Shown: positions 1 to 9,897 of the stretch, in pieces
Layout of the letters: each line of letters opens with the position of its first letter
Numbering within the stretch: position 1 is the stretch's first letter
The notes under the pieces: generated by a model
What the model was told of the DNA's origin: nothing
Seen by the model: the letters and a program-made list of their open reading frames with translations, nothing else
The model's database searches: none
Position numbers and translations under genes: made by a program
From: Lysinibacillus pakistanensis
Lineage (GTDB): Bacteria > Bacillota > Bacilli > Bacillales_A > Planococcaceae
NCBI RefSeq assembly: GCF_030123245.1
Contig: NZ_CP126101.1
Span: 3,718,501 to 3,782,500 of the forward strand
Length of the DNA stretch: 64,000 nt
Direction of reading: 5' to 3'

Positions 1-29
1 TGTTTTGATTTTTCGTAAGAACGTGTCAT
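1..29 (-). CDS. hemL: glutamate-1-semialdehyde aminotransferase, first codons only
   Basis: Only the start of this gene is inside the window. An ATG at 27-29 on the minus strand reads MTRSYEKSK, which resembles the N terminus of HemL, the PLP enzyme that makes 5-aminolevulinate from glutamate semialdehyde. A GGAGGAG ribosome binding site lies inside the last hemB codons, and the start codon directly abuts the hemB stop. This completes the Bacillus-type order hemA-X-C-D-B-L. The identity rests on nine residues plus synteny. Confidence 0.75.
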
Positions 30-1010
30 TTATTTCTCCTCCAACCAACGTGCAACATCTTTAGCATGATACGTAATGATTAAATCAGAGCCAGCACGTT
101 TCATACCTAATAATGTTTCAAGCACTACATTTTTTTCTTCAATCCAACCATTAATTGCTGCTGCTTTGATCATTGCATATTCTCCAGAAACATTGTACGC
201 AACGATTGGTAAAGTATAATTATTTTTCATATCTCGAATAATGTCCAAATAGCTTAATGCTGGCTTAACAATTAAAAAATCTGCACCTTCTGCAACATCC
301 GACTCTGCTTCACGGAATGCTTCTAAACGATTCGATGGGTCCATTTGGTATGATTTACGATCACCAAATTGAGGAGCACCGTCAGCTGCATCACGGAATG
401 GCCCGTAGTAGCTTGATGCATATTTAACTGCATATGACATGATTGGAATATGTTCAAAGCCTGCTTTGTCTAAGCCTGCACGTATTGCAGCAACAAAGCC
501 ATCCATCATATTTGATGGAGCAATGATATCTGCTCCCGCTTTTGCTTGAGACACAGCTGTACGCGCTAAAACATCTAAAGACGGATCATTTAAAATTTGA
601 TCACCTTCAATTAAGCCACAATGCCCGTGATCTGTAAATTCACATAAACAAGTATCTGCTATGATTAATAGCTCTGGGTGGCGTTCTTTAATAAGACGTG
701 TTGCCTCTTGCACGATGCCATGGTCATGGAAAGCTCCAGTACCAATCGCATCTTTTTCAGCCGGTAAGCCAAATAAAATAACTGCTGGTATTCCTAATGC
801 TACGACTTCATCAATTTCCACTTCAAGTTTATCTAATGAAAATTGAAAAACACCTGGCATAGAAGGTACTTCATTTTTAATATTTTCGCCTTCAATAACG
901 AAAATAGGATAGATTAAGTCCTCTTTGTGTAAGTAAGTTTCTTTTACCATTGATCGTATCGTTGCATTTGCACGCAAACGACGATGTCTTTGAAATTGTA
1001 ATTTTGTCAT
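30..1010 (-). CDS. hemB: delta-aminolevulinic acid dehydratase (porphobilinogen synthase)
   Basis: This enzyme condenses two 5-aminolevulinate molecules to porphobilinogen in the cytoplasm. The 326 residues are the normal length. The zinc-type cysteine motif [14 protein letters not shown] is present, followed by APSNMMDG, the active-site lysine region [18 protein letters not shown], and the Schiff-base lysine in [10 protein letters not shown]. The ATG start overlaps the hemD stop by four bases (ATGA), indicating translational coupling. It belongs to the minus-strand hem operon and is followed immediately by hemL. Confidence 0.97.
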   Translation of the reverse strand: MTKLQFQRHRRLRANATIRSMVKETYLHKEDLIYPIFVIEGENIKNEVPSMPGVFQFSLDKLEVEIDEVVALGIPAVILFGLPAEKDAIGTGAFHDHGIVQEATRLIKERHPELLIIADTCLCEFTDHGHCGLIEGDQILNDPSLDVLARTAVSQAKAGADIIAPSNMMDGFVAAIRAGLDKAGFEHIPIMSYAVKYASSYYGPFRDAADGAPQFGDRKSYQMDPSNRLEAFREAESDVAEGADFLIVKPALSYLDIIRDMKNNYTLPIVAYNVSGEYAMIKAAAINGWIEEKNVVLETLLGMKRAGSDLIITYHAKDVARWLEEK

Positions 1011-1768
1011 TTTCTATTCCCTACTTTCATTATTTCCTCGATGACCGCATGCATAGTATATACGCTGGGCTTAACATCTACAGTAGCCCCGTGATTTAAG
1101 ATAGCCGCTTCTGTAATATGACCAATTGCTGCAACATGTGCCGCCTCCCACCCAATAACCGAAGCTACATCCATTGCGTAGACATCAACAGCAGAAGGAC
1201 TAGCTAAAATCACCGTAACATCATTACTTGCACGTATGCATTCAATAATGATTTGTTTTTGATCATGACGCTCAATCGTTTCATATACTGTCCATTCCTT
1301 AATTTTAAAGGGTAGACCTTTCTTCAATGTATTTTTCGCCTTTTCTCCACGAATAAATAGACAACTAGGATTACTACCTGCTATTTCAGGAAATTCTTTA
1401 ACAAAAACATCTGCACTAAAGATAGAAGGCATAAAACTAACATGGAATCCAAGCTTTTCTATTGCTGAAGTCGTTTTAGTGCCAATGGAAGCAATCTTTC
1501 CTTGAAAATGCCTTGCACTTAAATTAAATCGTTGCATCTTACTAGCAAAAGCATCTACAGCATTTTGACTTGTAAAAATAAGCCATTCAAATTGACGTGC
1601 TAACTCTATTTGTACATCATCATTTCTATCAATTAGCTCGCAAGTTTCAATCAATGGGGCAATAACGGCACGGCCACCTAAAGCTATAATGTCATCTACA
1701 ATTGTTGTCGTTTTAGATGTCCCTGTCAAAATAATTGTTTTACCTTCTAAAGGTAAATTACTTTGCAT
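1007..1768 (-). CDS. hemD: uroporphyrinogen-III synthase
   Basis: This enzyme cyclises hydroxymethylbilane to uroporphyrinogen III with inversion of ring D. The family is poorly conserved. The 253-aa length, the [12 protein letters not shown] N terminus, the [10 protein letters not shown] segment and the later [12 protein letters not shown] segment fit the two-lobed HemD fold. Its start overlaps the 3' end of hemC by about 11 bases and its stop overlaps hemB by four. The operon position makes the call firm even though no single catalytic residue identifies the family. Confidence 0.93.
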   Translation of the reverse strand: MQSNLPLEGKTIILTGTSKTTTIVDDIIALGGRAVIAPLIETCELIDRNDDVQIELARQFEWLIFTSQNAVDAFASKMQRFNLSARHFQGKIASIGTKTTSAIEKLGFHVSFMPSIFSADVFVKEFPEIAGSNPSCLFIRGEKAKNTLKKGLPFKIKEWTVYETIERHDQKQIIIECIRASNDVTVILASPSAVDVYAMDVASVIGWEAAHVAAIGHITEAAILNHGATVDVKPSVYTMHAVIEEIMKVGNRK

Positions 1769-2690
1769 CTTGCTCTGCCTTTACGCGTTGAATTAATTCA
1801 AAGGCACCTTGCTTCGTTAAAATCTCAGCAAGCTCTTTCCCAATTGCTTCCGCATCAGTGCCTACTACTGTCTCCTTATAAACAACAGAGGCATCTGGTG
1901 CAGCAACAAGACCAGTTATTGTAATTTCTTCCCCATTCGATTTAGCATATCCTGCGATAGGTACTTGACAGCCACCATCCATAGCTGCTAAGAAAGCACG
2001 TTCTGCATGTGCTTCTTGCCATGTAATGCTATCTGTTAATTTGCCTAATTCAGCTAATAGTTCAGTATCATCGCCACGGCATTCAATCCCTAGAGAACCT
2101 TGCGCTACTGCTGGAAGACAATCCTCGACAGGTAAAAACTCAGTCACCACTTCATCGCTCCAGCCAAGACGTTTTAGACCAGCAGCTGCTAAAATAATAG
2201 CATCATATTCATCTGTTTCAAGCTTTGCCAAACGTGTATCTACATTTCCTCGAATCCATTTAATTTCTATATCAGGGCGGACTGTTAGCAACTGAGCACT
2301 ACGTCGAAGTGAGCTTGTTCCTACTACAGCACCAGCAGGAAGATCGGCGAATTTCACATGTCCTTTTGAAATAAATGCATCACGTGCATCTTCACGTGGA
2401 GGAATACAGCCTATTACTAATCCCTCAGGTAGTACTGCGGGCATATCCTTCATCGAATGAACAGCAAAATCAATTTCTTTATCGAACAATGCTTGTTCAA
2501 TTTCTTTAACAAAAAGCCCTTTCCCACCAACTTTTGAAAGCTGTACGTCTAAAATTTGGTCGCCTTTTGTAACAATTTCCTTTACTTCAAATTCAAATGG
2601 TACGCCAGCTGCCTTTAACTCATTTATAAACCAATTTGTTTGCGTTAATGCCAGCTTACTTCTCCTAGAACCAACAATAATTTTTCTCAA
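1758..2690 (-). CDS. hemC: hydroxymethylbilane synthase (porphobilinogen deaminase)
   Basis: This enzyme polymerises four porphobilinogens into hydroxymethylbilane. The protein is 310 aa. It begins [17 protein letters not shown] and contains the VHSMKDMP motif, [11 protein letters not shown], the arginine-rich [10 protein letters not shown] stretch, and the cysteine that carries the dipyrromethane cofactor in [12 protein letters not shown]. The start codon is TTG, chosen because it gives the family's N terminus and has a purine-rich AAAGG/GGAG stretch just upstream. The gene lies 18 bases after hemX. Confidence 0.96.
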   Translation of the reverse strand: MRKIIVGSRRSKLALTQTNWFINELKAAGVPFEFEVKEIVTKGDQILDVQLSKVGGKGLFVKEIEQALFDKEIDFAVHSMKDMPAVLPEGLVIGCIPPREDARDAFISKGHVKFADLPAGAVVGTSSLRRSAQLLTVRPDIEIKWIRGNVDTRLAKLETDEYDAIILAAAGLKRLGWSDEVVTEFLPVEDCLPAVAQGSLGIECRGDDTELLAELGKLTDSITWQEAHAERAFLAAMDGGCQVPIAGYAKSNGEEITITGLVAAPDASVVYKETVVGTDAEAIGKELAEILTKQGAFELIQRVKAEQDAK

Positions 2691-2708
2691 CAGTCTCCAA
2701 CCTTTCTT

Positions 2709-3536
2709 CTAATACCATAAATGGAATCGCGATAAACTACTTCCTAAGAAGAAGTTCACAACAACTAATAGATATGCGTAAATATGTACCCATGCATAAG
2801 TTGTTCCTGTTAGCTTGCTTTTGCGATTCACATATAATATCAAGCAATACAAAATTAAGATAATGAAGGAACCAATGATTTTTGCATCAAAAATCGAAAG
2901 ACTCTCTAACGTTAATAGTGCCCATTCAAACCCTAAAACTAAACTTATAAACAACATAGGAATTCCAATAAAAAATGATATATTCATCCAGCTACTTGTT
3001 TGTTGCAAAGATGGTAGCCTAGTCCATAAATAGGACCATTTTTTCTTTTTAAGTAACCGATATAAAATCAAATACAATATCGCAAAAACAAATGTTAGCG
3101 TAAATGCTGCATACGATAAAATCGCAAATGATATATGAATAAAAAGCATTTCCGAAATTAAAGTTTCACTAACTGCTCCAGTTGGTCTTTTCGGCATAAA
3201 CGTAAAAATACTAGCGAACAAAAATCCTAATATATTAATAATAAATACCGGTAGATCTACCCGCGCAATACAGTGCAGAAAAATAGATAATGTAACGAGC
3301 AGCCAGGAATAAAAAAGAATTCCTTCAGATAAGGATAAAATCGGAAAACGCTTGGTTTCCACAAAGGTTAATAAAATTATGGCACTTTGTATTACCCATA
3401 CAAATGAAACAAGCCAGAAAGCAATTCGCCTTGCTCGTACTTGTTTATAAAAGTAATCAGTAAAGTAAAATACTAGACTGATCGCATACAAGACGATCAT
3501 TACTTCATAAAGCCTTGTCATTGTCAAATCAGCCAA
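2709..3536 (-). CDS. hemX: HemX-like membrane protein (CcsA/cytochrome c assembly family)
   Basis: This is a 275-aa polytopic membrane protein with about eight hydrophobic helices. It contains the tryptophan-bearing WVHIYAYLLVVVNFF end typical of the cytochrome c assembly (CcsA/ResC) family. In Bacillus, HemX is linked to control of HemA level rather than to cytochrome c maturation. The probable start is TTG at 3536, seven bases after AAGGG; a downstream ATG at residue 6 is a weaker alternative. A hairpin terminator separates it from hemA, so its expression may depend on readthrough. Confidence 0.9.
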   Translation of the reverse strand: MADLTMTRLYEVMIVLYAISLVFYFTDYFYKQVRARRIAFWLVSFVWVIQSAIILLTFVETKRFPILSLSEGILFYSWLLVTLSIFLHCIARVDLPVFIINILGFLFASIFTFMPKRPTGAVSETLISEMLFIHISFAILSYAAFTLTFVFAILYLILYRLLKKKKWSYLWTRLPSLQQTSSWMNISFFIGIPMLFISLVLGFEWALLTLESLSIFDAKIIGSFIILILYCLILYVNRKSKLTGTTYAWVHIYAYLLVVVNFFLGSSLSRFHLWY

Positions 3537-3589
3537 TAGACATCCCTTCTTTGTATCAAAATTGCTAAAGACGTATTCAACTTTAGCCA

Positions 3590-3640
3590 GAAAAGAAAAA
3601 CGTTTTCGTATCCTTAGTTTACCACACAGATACGAAAACG
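3590..3640 (-). terminator. Rho-independent terminator between hemA and hemX
   Basis: Perfect 12-bp arms (CGTTTTCGTATC at 3601-3612 and its complement at 3629-3640) enclose a 16-nt loop. On the minus strand they are followed by TTTTTCTTTTC. It lies downstream of hemA but upstream of hemX, inside what is otherwise one operon. It can therefore act as a partial terminator or attenuator that lowers hemXCDBL relative to hemA. Confidence 0.8.
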
Positions 3641-3662
3641 CCTCATGTAATATCAGTAGAAA

Positions 3663-3735
3663 GTCTAGTTCGTGAGAGAATCGTGGATTTGCTCAATCCT
3701 AGATTAGGTTCACTCTTCAATACGAACGTATAGAC
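3663..3735 (-). ncRNA. candidate structured leader or attenuator RNA in the hemA-hemX gap
   Basis: Starting four bases after the hemA stop, the minus-strand transcript can fold into a nested structure. The outer helix pairs GTCTA with TAGAC and GTTCGT with ACGAAC, leaving a three-base bulge. An inner pairing joins AGAG to CTCT, and two local hairpins can form (CCTAATCTAGG and GGATT-GAGCA-AATCC). The terminator at 3590-3640 follows at once. I do not recognise a known riboswitch class, and the folding was done by eye. Confidence 0.4.
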
Positions 3736-3738
3736 ATC

Positions 3739-5103
3739 TTAGAAAGAGTACTTTGGTTCAGTAGAAGTTTGTGATGATTGCACACGCTCTTTACGATCAA
3801 GCTCTTGCTTTGTCATTGCTTCTACCTCAGCTTCTACAGCATCCTCAATACCAAAAATTTGTTGGAATAAACGTAACTGTTCATTTGCTTTTGGTGAATT
3901 CGCCATTTCTTTTGCTTGTAAAATGGGCTCTTTTAACAACTGATTAATAATAGATTTAGTATGTTTGCTTAAAATTTTACGTTCACGATCCGTTAAATCT
4001 GGCATTTTATTTTCAATGCTAATCATTGTCTCCTCTTGAATATGATTAGCTTTTTTACGTAACGCTGAAATTACTGGCACAACACCGAGAGTTGCAACCC
4101 AGTCTTTAAATTGAAGAACTTCTTTGCCAATCATTGACGTAATGTCAGCTGCTGCACGTTCACGCTCAGCTAAGTTTGCTTCAACAATCCCCTGTAAATC
4201 ATCAATATCATATAAGAAAACATTTGGTAAATCTCCAACACGCGGATCAATATCGCGTGGAACTGCTATATCAACCATAAATAATGGTTTACCTTTGCGT
4301 AAACGTTCTACAAATTGCATTAGTTCATAGTCAATCACATAATCGGTTGCACCTGTAGACGTAATTAAAATATCCGCTTCCAGTAAAGAACATTGTAGCT
4401 CTTTCATCGATTTTGCTTCACCATGGAATTTAGCTGCTAGGCTTTCTGCTTTTTCAAATGTACGGTTAATAACGGTTACTTTTCCAACACCGCTACCGTA
4501 AAGATTTTCAATAGCAAGTTCCCCCATTTTTCCAGCACCTAAAATAGCCACATGTTTGCGCTGTAATGAACCAAATATTTTCTTCGCTAATTCAACTGCT
4601 GCATAAGAAACCGATACCGCGTTCTCACCGATAGCCGTTTCATTATGTGCACGCTTCGCAAATGTCACTGCTTGTTTAAATAGCTGATTGTACACCGTTC
4701 CTGTTGTTCCAATCTCTTGTCCACTTAAGAAGCTTTTCTTTACTTGACCTAAAATTTGCGTTTCACCAAGAACCATAGAATCAATTCCTGCTGTCACCTT
4801 GAATAAATGCTCAATTGCCTCGTCCTCTTCTCGAATTGTTAGGTAAGAAGAAAATGTCTCCGCAGGTAAATTGAACCAATTTGCTAAAAATTGTTTTACA
4901 AAATGACGTCCCGTATGCAATTGATCCACTACAGCATAAATTTCTGTTCGGTTGCATGTTGAAACAATTACATTTTCTAATATGCTTTTTTGTTTTTGCA
5001 GCGCTTCCATTGCTTGTGGTAGTTCACTCTCTATGAATGATAACTTTTCACGAATTTCAACAGGCGCTGTTCTATAATTCAAGCCTACTACGATGGTATG
5101 CAT
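3739..5103 (-). CDS. hemA: glutamyl-tRNA reductase
   Basis: This enzyme reduces glutamyl-tRNA to glutamate-1-semialdehyde with NADPH, the committed step of tetrapyrrole synthesis. It shows [21 protein letters not shown], the nucleophilic cysteine in [22 protein letters not shown], and the nucleotide-binding [12 protein letters not shown] place the start at the ATG at 5103, six bases after GAGGTG. The open frame extends to a GTG at 5112, but that codon lies within the ribosome binding site. The C-terminal dimerisation helix is complete, ending in a polar tail. It is first in the hem operon. Confidence 0.97.
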   Translation of the reverse strand: MHTIVVGLNYRTAPVEIREKLSFIESELPQAMEALQKQKSILENVIVSTCNRTEIYAVVDQLHTGRHFVKQFLANWFNLPAETFSSYLTIREEDEAIEHLFKVTAGIDSMVLGETQILGQVKKSFLSGQEIGTTGTVYNQLFKQAVTFAKRAHNETAIGENAVSVSYAAVELAKKIFGSLQRKHVAILGAGKMGELAIENLYGSGVGKVTVINRTFEKAESLAAKFHGEAKSMKELQCSLLEADILITSTGATDYVIDYELMQFVERLRKGKPLFMVDIAVPRDIDPRVGDLPNVFLYDIDDLQGIVEANLAERERAAADITSMIGKEVLQFKDWVATLGVVPVISALRKKANHIQEETMISIENKMPDLTDRERKILSKHTKSIINQLLKEPILQAKEMANSPKANEQLRLFQQIFGIEDAVEAEVEAMTKQELDRKERVQSSQTSTEPKYSF

Positions 5104-5213
5104 GAATAACACCTCACACGTTCTAATTCACAAATCTCATTATAGCACAGTTCGACAGAAGTTCATCTATAATTTGTGAACATGTCATGAAGAACTGTTA
5201 TTCGTCATCTACA

Positions 5214-5261
5214 TTAGAATTATTATAAACTAAGTGTAACAAATTATACGTCCTGTTTCAA
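5214..5261 (-). promoter_or_regulatory. hemA promoter with PerR-type operator
   Basis: On the minus strand, TTGAAA (5256-5261) and TACACT (5233-5238) are spaced 17 bases apart. The sequence at 5214-5228 reads TTAGAATTATTATAA on the plus strand, differing from the PerR box consensus TTATAATNATTATAA at one position. It covers the expected start point, a repressing position. The hemAXCDBL operon of Bacillus subtilis is a known PerR target. A second possible -10 (TATAAT) lies at 5139-5144, nearer the gene. Confidence 0.6.
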
Positions 5262-5290
5262 ATAAAAAAACTGCCCCAATAAGGAGCAGC
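5262..5290 (-). terminator. Rho-independent terminator of the surface-protein operon
   Basis: Arms at 5271-5277 and 5283-5289 form a stem (one G-U pair) with a five-base loop. On the minus strand it is followed by seven T residues. It begins nine bases after the stop of the SLH-VWA gene and directly abuts the hemA promoter. Confidence 0.88.
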
Positions 5291-5299
5291 TTTTATCTA

Positions 5300-8224
5300 T
5301 TAATTAGTGATTGTTACAGTCTTTAAAGTGATGATTTTATCATCTTTATCATATGCTACGAATTCTATTTCGTTGTTCACCTTGAAGTCTTGCATAGTTT
5401 GAACGGTTTTTGTCAGCATATAAACATTATCACTACGTTTCTTTAATTCAAATTGTACATCTCCACTTACAGAGGTGAAGCGCACATTAACTTTCGCAAC
5501 ATTTGAACAATTACCATCGATTCTAGCATTCATTGTAATATTCCCTTTGCGTAATGTAACAGAAGCTTCTTCAAATAGATTATCAGGGTTTACACAGCTT
5601 GAAGAAGTTGTTTTACATAATATCGCATCAATTATTTTTTGGAATACTTGATGTAACTGTAAATTATCGATTGCATGATAATAAGTTCCACCAGTTTCTG
5701 AAGCCAGCTGCATTAAAATGGCATCATTAACTTGTGATTTTTTACCCATACTTACTGTATAAACTTTGACGCCTTGCTTTTTCGCATCATTCAGCACTTT
5801 TGTCATTTTTGATTTACTTGTCTTGCCATCAGATATGACAACCATTGCTTTTGAAGTTTTCGCATCGTTTGAGAATTTCGTAAGGGCTAATTCAATACCT
5901 GCAAAGATATCTGTAGCACCCTTTTCTTTCGATGTTTTATAGAGGTCTTTTTTCAATACATTCTCTGTACTGCCTTCTGCTAGTACAGTAGCTTTTGTAT
6001 TCGTTTCAACCACTATATTATTTTTTGCCTTAATCTGATTTATAGCTTCCATCGTTTTCTTACCACGGAAATTGGTTTGGTCAGCTGTTTTCATGGATGC
6101 TGAGTAATCCACCACAAATGCGACCTCTGTTGCTAATGAACAAGCATTTTTACTGAAATATGGATTCGTGAAAATTTCCTTAGTAATCGTTTTATCCGTC
6201 AAATCTTTTAATATAGTGGTATAGCGTGGATCAATTTTATTGACTAATGTTGCCTCTACTTTAGATTTCCCATAAATAATAGAGTCAAAGTACGCTACTG
6301 CTGTTCCAGGTCCACCTGTTTTGTCTAAATAATCCGAGGTATTTGTCACAAATGAAGCTGTTTTTTCTACACCATCGAATTTAATTTTTACAGTTCCTTG
6401 ATAGTCAGTAATAGGGTCCCCGCCTGCTCTCACTAATGTAACCATTACTTTTGTATAACGATCTTTACCAGAAGGTCTAGATGCTGCCTCTGCGCTTTCT
6501 TTTAATGCTTCTACACGCTTTTTATAAGCCTCTACTTGACCAAGTAATTTACCGCCTTGATATTTTAATAGAACTGTTCGATCATAGTTACTTAAATTCG
6601 TAAGAATAGCATAAATTTTCATGACGCTATCATAATGCTCTAATGTTAATTTCTTTTCCTCTGGCATATGATTCATAAGTTGAATAATGGAACCAACCGG
6701 ATTTATATTTTCAACCTGTGAAGCAATCGCATCGTCAATTCCTTGCACACGATATATAGGTCGGCCATCATCAGCAATCATATACATAATTTCTGTTTTA
6801 GCTGGTGTTGTCACGGAATCTTTCAATCGTCGATTTAATAATTCTTCAAATAAATAAACAGAAATATCATAGTTTTCAAACTGTAAAATAGCATGCTCAT
6901 AACCTAATGCTGGATATTTTGGATCAGAGCCACCATATCTTAAATACATGTTTTGCACATTTCCAAGCGCATCTGTTACGTTCGTTTGCTGTCCAATACT
7001 AAACAGCTTTTTATCTGCGTCTTTGTCTAAAGGAACTGGATTGTAAACATCAATAACATTTTCAGTAAAGAACTCAGGCAATTTTTCATACGGTTTAAAT
7101 GGGGGTGTAACATTTCCATTATCATCATCAGTATTGGCTGGATCATACACTTGGTAATCAATACGCATCTCTGGCTGAGGTGAATAACGTACCTGTGCAT
7201 TTAATTTTTCACCTACTAGACATTTCATACCTGGATCTGTATTGTTAATTAGCTCGAATGAGATAGTGTCACGGACAGACTTTGTTAATGCAGGTGCTTT
7301 TACGATAGCTGTTACCGTAGAGCCATCAGATTGTATGTTTCTAACTGGATCGCCTGCTGTATCCACAATTGTTGCACCATATGATGAAGTTACACGGAAC
7401 GTATAAGATTTATCGTCTGCAATTGGATCACCATTACAAGCTTTTAACGATACTGTAATTAGCGTTGAATCAACTCCATTTGCAATTAAATCAGGTTTTT
7501 CAACATCAATGCTTTGTAAAGCATTATTTACATATTCTGGACCAGTAAAATCATTGGAATTATCCTTTGGTTCTTCAAATTCTGCACTACCTGAGCCCAT
7601 AAAGCCTGATGGTAAAGTAACTTTATCATTATCACGACCAGCAGCAGCACGTTTTAATCCTTGAACACTTAAGGAACCATTTTGTGCAGCGCGATATAAA
7701 AATACTGCAATATCCCCACGTGTTAATTTTGTCGAGGGATTAAAATCAGCAAATGTTTTTTTGCCTGTATTACCTGTTGAAATATCATTTGTATATAAAT
7801 ATTGTACTGCTTGAGGTTCGTCTAAATCTAAACCTTTAAAGGCTGCATATACCCGTGCAAATTGACCACGTGTTATTGCTTTGGAGCGATTTGCTGTTGC
7901 ATGCGTACCATTAAAAGGTAAATAGAAATCACTATAAAAGTTATACGCTACACTTTCGTTATACGTTAATGCGTAATTACGATCAAGCTTCGCAAGCATA
8001 ACTACAAGCTCTTGTTCAGTTATTTGTTCATCTGGTAAAAAGTTATTACCGCCATTCAATGAAAGTAAGTCATTATCAACTGCCCATAATATAGCTTTAT
8101 ATTTACTATTATTTGTTGGTACATCCTGAATAGTCGTGGCTGCCCAAGTAACAGCAGGAGCTGCTGACATAAATACTAATACGAAGCAAAGCAGTGATAA
8201 CAATGCTTTTTTAGCATGTGCCAT
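5300..8224 (-). CDS. secreted S-layer-homology protein with von Willebrand factor A domain
   Basis: This is a 974-aa exported protein. Residues 1-28 are a signal peptide ending in TWAA. Residues about 30-185 form three SLH-type repeats that would dock it to pyruvylated cell-wall polymer. Residues about 240-350 and 590-670 look like invasin/Ig-type beta domains. Residues about 700-870 are a VWA domain with an intact MIDAS site (DYSAS 706-710, Thr771 in GATD, Asp799 in ISDG), so it should bind a divalent metal and a protein ligand. A short beta domain ends it. It is last in a three-gene operon. Confidence 0.88.
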   Translation of the reverse strand: MAHAKKALLSLLCFVLVFMSAAPAVTWAATTIQDVPTNNSKYKAILWAVDNDLLSLNGGNNFLPDEQITEQELVVMLAKLDRNYALTYNESVAYNFYSDFYLPFNGTHATANRSKAITRGQFARVYAAFKGLDLDEPQAVQYLYTNDISTGNTGKKTFADFNPSTKLTRGDIAVFLYRAAQNGSLSVQGLKRAAAGRDNDKVTLPSGFMGSGSAEFEEPKDNSNDFTGPEYVNNALQSIDVEKPDLIANGVDSTLITVSLKACNGDPIADDKSYTFRVTSSYGATIVDTAGDPVRNIQSDGSTVTAIVKAPALTKSVRDTISFELINNTDPGMKCLVGEKLNAQVRYSPQPEMRIDYQVYDPANTDDDNGNVTPPFKPYEKLPEFFTENVIDVYNPVPLDKDADKKLFSIGQQTNVTDALGNVQNMYLRYGGSDPKYPALGYEHAILQFENYDISVYLFEELLNRRLKDSVTTPAKTEIMYMIADDGRPIYRVQGIDDAIASQVENINPVGSIIQLMNHMPEEKKLTLEHYDSVMKIYAILTNLSNYDRTVLLKYQGGKLLGQVEAYKKRVEALKESAEAASRPSGKDRYTKVMVTLVRAGGDPITDYQGTVKIKFDGVEKTASFVTNTSDYLDKTGGPGTAVAYFDSIIYGKSKVEATLVNKIDPRYTTILKDLTDKTITKEIFTNPYFSKNACSLATEVAFVVDYSASMKTADQTNFRGKKTMEAINQIKAKNNIVVETNTKATVLAEGSTENVLKKDLYKTSKEKGATDIFAGIELALTKFSNDAKTSKAMVVISDGKTSKSKMTKVLNDAKKQGVKVYTVSMGKKSQVNDAILMQLASETGGTYYHAIDNLQLHQVFQKIIDAILCKTTSSSCVNPDNLFEEASVTLRKGNITMNARIDGNCSNVAKVNVRFTSVSGDVQFELKKRSDNVYMLTKTVQTMQDFKVNNEIEFVAYDKDDKIITLKTVTITN

Positions 8225-8241
8225 TTAGTTCAGTCCTTTCT

Positions 8242-9699
8242 TTAATTAAAGAACAATATATCATCACGATAGTTTTGTTTTAAATCATTTTCTAAATAAT
8301 TCAAGAAACGTTCTAGCACTACTGATGCTTGTGCTCGTGTTAAAGGTTGGTTAGGGTTAAATCTACCTGTTACAGGATCACCTGTCATTAAGCCTAATTC
8401 ATTGGCAATGTAAATTCCGTCTTTTGTATAATTTGGAATTTGAGCATCATCTGTAAACTTAGTTACATAGCCTGGGTCTGGTGCTTTGTTTTCAAGTCCT
8501 AAGGCACGCACAAAAATCGTTGCCGCTTGCCCACGTGTAATCGGACTATCTGGTTTAAAATACTCAGGGGTAACTCCTTTAATAATTCCTTTCTTGACAG
8601 CTGTTTCGATGTAGGCATAATCCTTTACAGTACGCTTTACATCTTTAAAAACACTTGTAGATGCTGTTTTTTTCGATTTATTTTCTTTTTCTTGCATAAC
8701 TCGTAAATCAACCGCTTTACCAATCGCCGTTGTAAAATCAAAACGCTTCATTGGTGTGTTCGGAGAGAAAAAGTTACTCGTATCTGTGTAAATACCTAAA
8801 GAGTATAATTTATCAATAGCTTCCTTGGCGTAATGATTGTTTAAATCTCTAAATTTAGGAATAATTAATCGTTCGATAGTTGGCATATATTCAGTATCTA
8901 AGTCCAATTTCCCCTTTTGTCCAGAGGCTAAGTTATAATTATATTCAGAAATAACATCTTTTTCACTTACAACTGCATACCCGCCATCAAAGCTTCCTAA
9001 GCTTCCTAGATTTTGTTCATAGTTTAGTACACGTGATTTACTTGTAGATAATCGATTTTTCACATGGCTTGTTTTGCCATCACTAAAAGAATAAACCGAT
9101 TCTGTAATTTGTGTTTCTGTTGCTCCCCAGAAATTTTCATAGCCAGCATGTCGGCTATCAGTATCAATGGTTACTGTATTTTGAACAGCATTTTTCCCTG
9201 TTCCCGACTGGAAGGAATAAGTTTTTCTAGAAATCACATTACCAGAATAATAATCTGAAGCAGCACGATTATCTGTCACTGTACCTTGGGAAAATTGGTA
9301 ATCAACTAACGTATAGGTAGTTTTACCGACTACAATTTTTTCAGTATACTTTTTCACAACTCCATTGGACGTTTTTTGACCAATCGTAGCATAATCGACA
9401 ACATCTGATTCATAGGCAATATTTCTTGTTAAAGTAGCACCATTACTCGCTGTCAGCTTAAGGCTATATGTTTCTGTTAATTTTCCCTTTGATTCTTTTT
9501 CGGTAATTTTAATATCTTTACTTGTCCCTTTAAAAATAATTGGTGTCCCTGTAATGAAAACAGCTTCTTCATATGTATATTCATTTTTTACAGCACCTGT
9601 AGTTTCCAATGAAGCAGCTAATGCATTTTGCGGGATGGTAGCGCCAATTACAGCTACTGCAAGAACTACTAACATTATTTTAGATAAATGTTTTCGCAT
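8242..9699 (-). CDS. secreted protein with three C-terminal SLH domains
   Basis: I start this at the ATG at 9699, giving 485 aa with a clear signal peptide (MRKHLSKIMLVVLAVAVIG to ALAA). A GAGAGG lies 12 bases upstream, slightly far. The open frame continues 58 codons further, but those residues precede any signal peptide and lack a ribosome site. The middle is beta-rich and unrecognised. The last 200 residues hold three SLH repeats (FRDLNNHYAKEAI, FKDVKRTVKDYAYI, FTDDAQIPNYTKDGI) with the usual ITRGQAA/LTRAQAS ends. It would be anchored to the wall beside its operon partners. Confidence 0.85.
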   Translation of the reverse strand: MRKHLSKIMLVVLAVAVIGATIPQNALAASLETTGAVKNEYTYEEAVFITGTPIIFKGTSKDIKITEKESKGKLTETYSLKLTASNGATLTRNIAYESDVVDYATIGQKTSNGVVKKYTEKIVVGKTTYTLVDYQFSQGTVTDNRAASDYYSGNVISRKTYSFQSGTGKNAVQNTVTIDTDSRHAGYENFWGATETQITESVYSFSDGKTSHVKNRLSTSKSRVLNYEQNLGSLGSFDGGYAVVSEKDVISEYNYNLASGQKGKLDLDTEYMPTIERLIIPKFRDLNNHYAKEAIDKLYSLGIYTDTSNFFSPNTPMKRFDFTTAIGKAVDLRVMQEKENKSKKTASTSVFKDVKRTVKDYAYIETAVKKGIIKGVTPEYFKPDSPITRGQAATIFVRALGLENKAPDPGYVTKFTDDAQIPNYTKDGIYIANELGLMTGDPVTGRFNPNQPLTRAQASVVLERFLNYLENDLKQNYRDDILFFN

Positions 9700-9897
9700 T
9701 CGTTTTTTGTTCCTCTCTTTCATTTCATGCACATCTGTATAGAGCTGCCAAAAATCAAGTATAAAAAATAAGTGAATGAAGCTTAAAATTCGCATGTCTC
9801 TTGCAAGTTTCAAGAATCCAAGAATAGATATACGCATTTGCATATAGTCGTATCTTTCATCCATCTTACTCACAAGAGACTCGCAATTTCTATTAAA

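Noticed and set aside
9700..9873. N-terminal extension of the SLH protein
   Set aside because: It would place 58 residues before a normal signal peptide and has no ribosome site.
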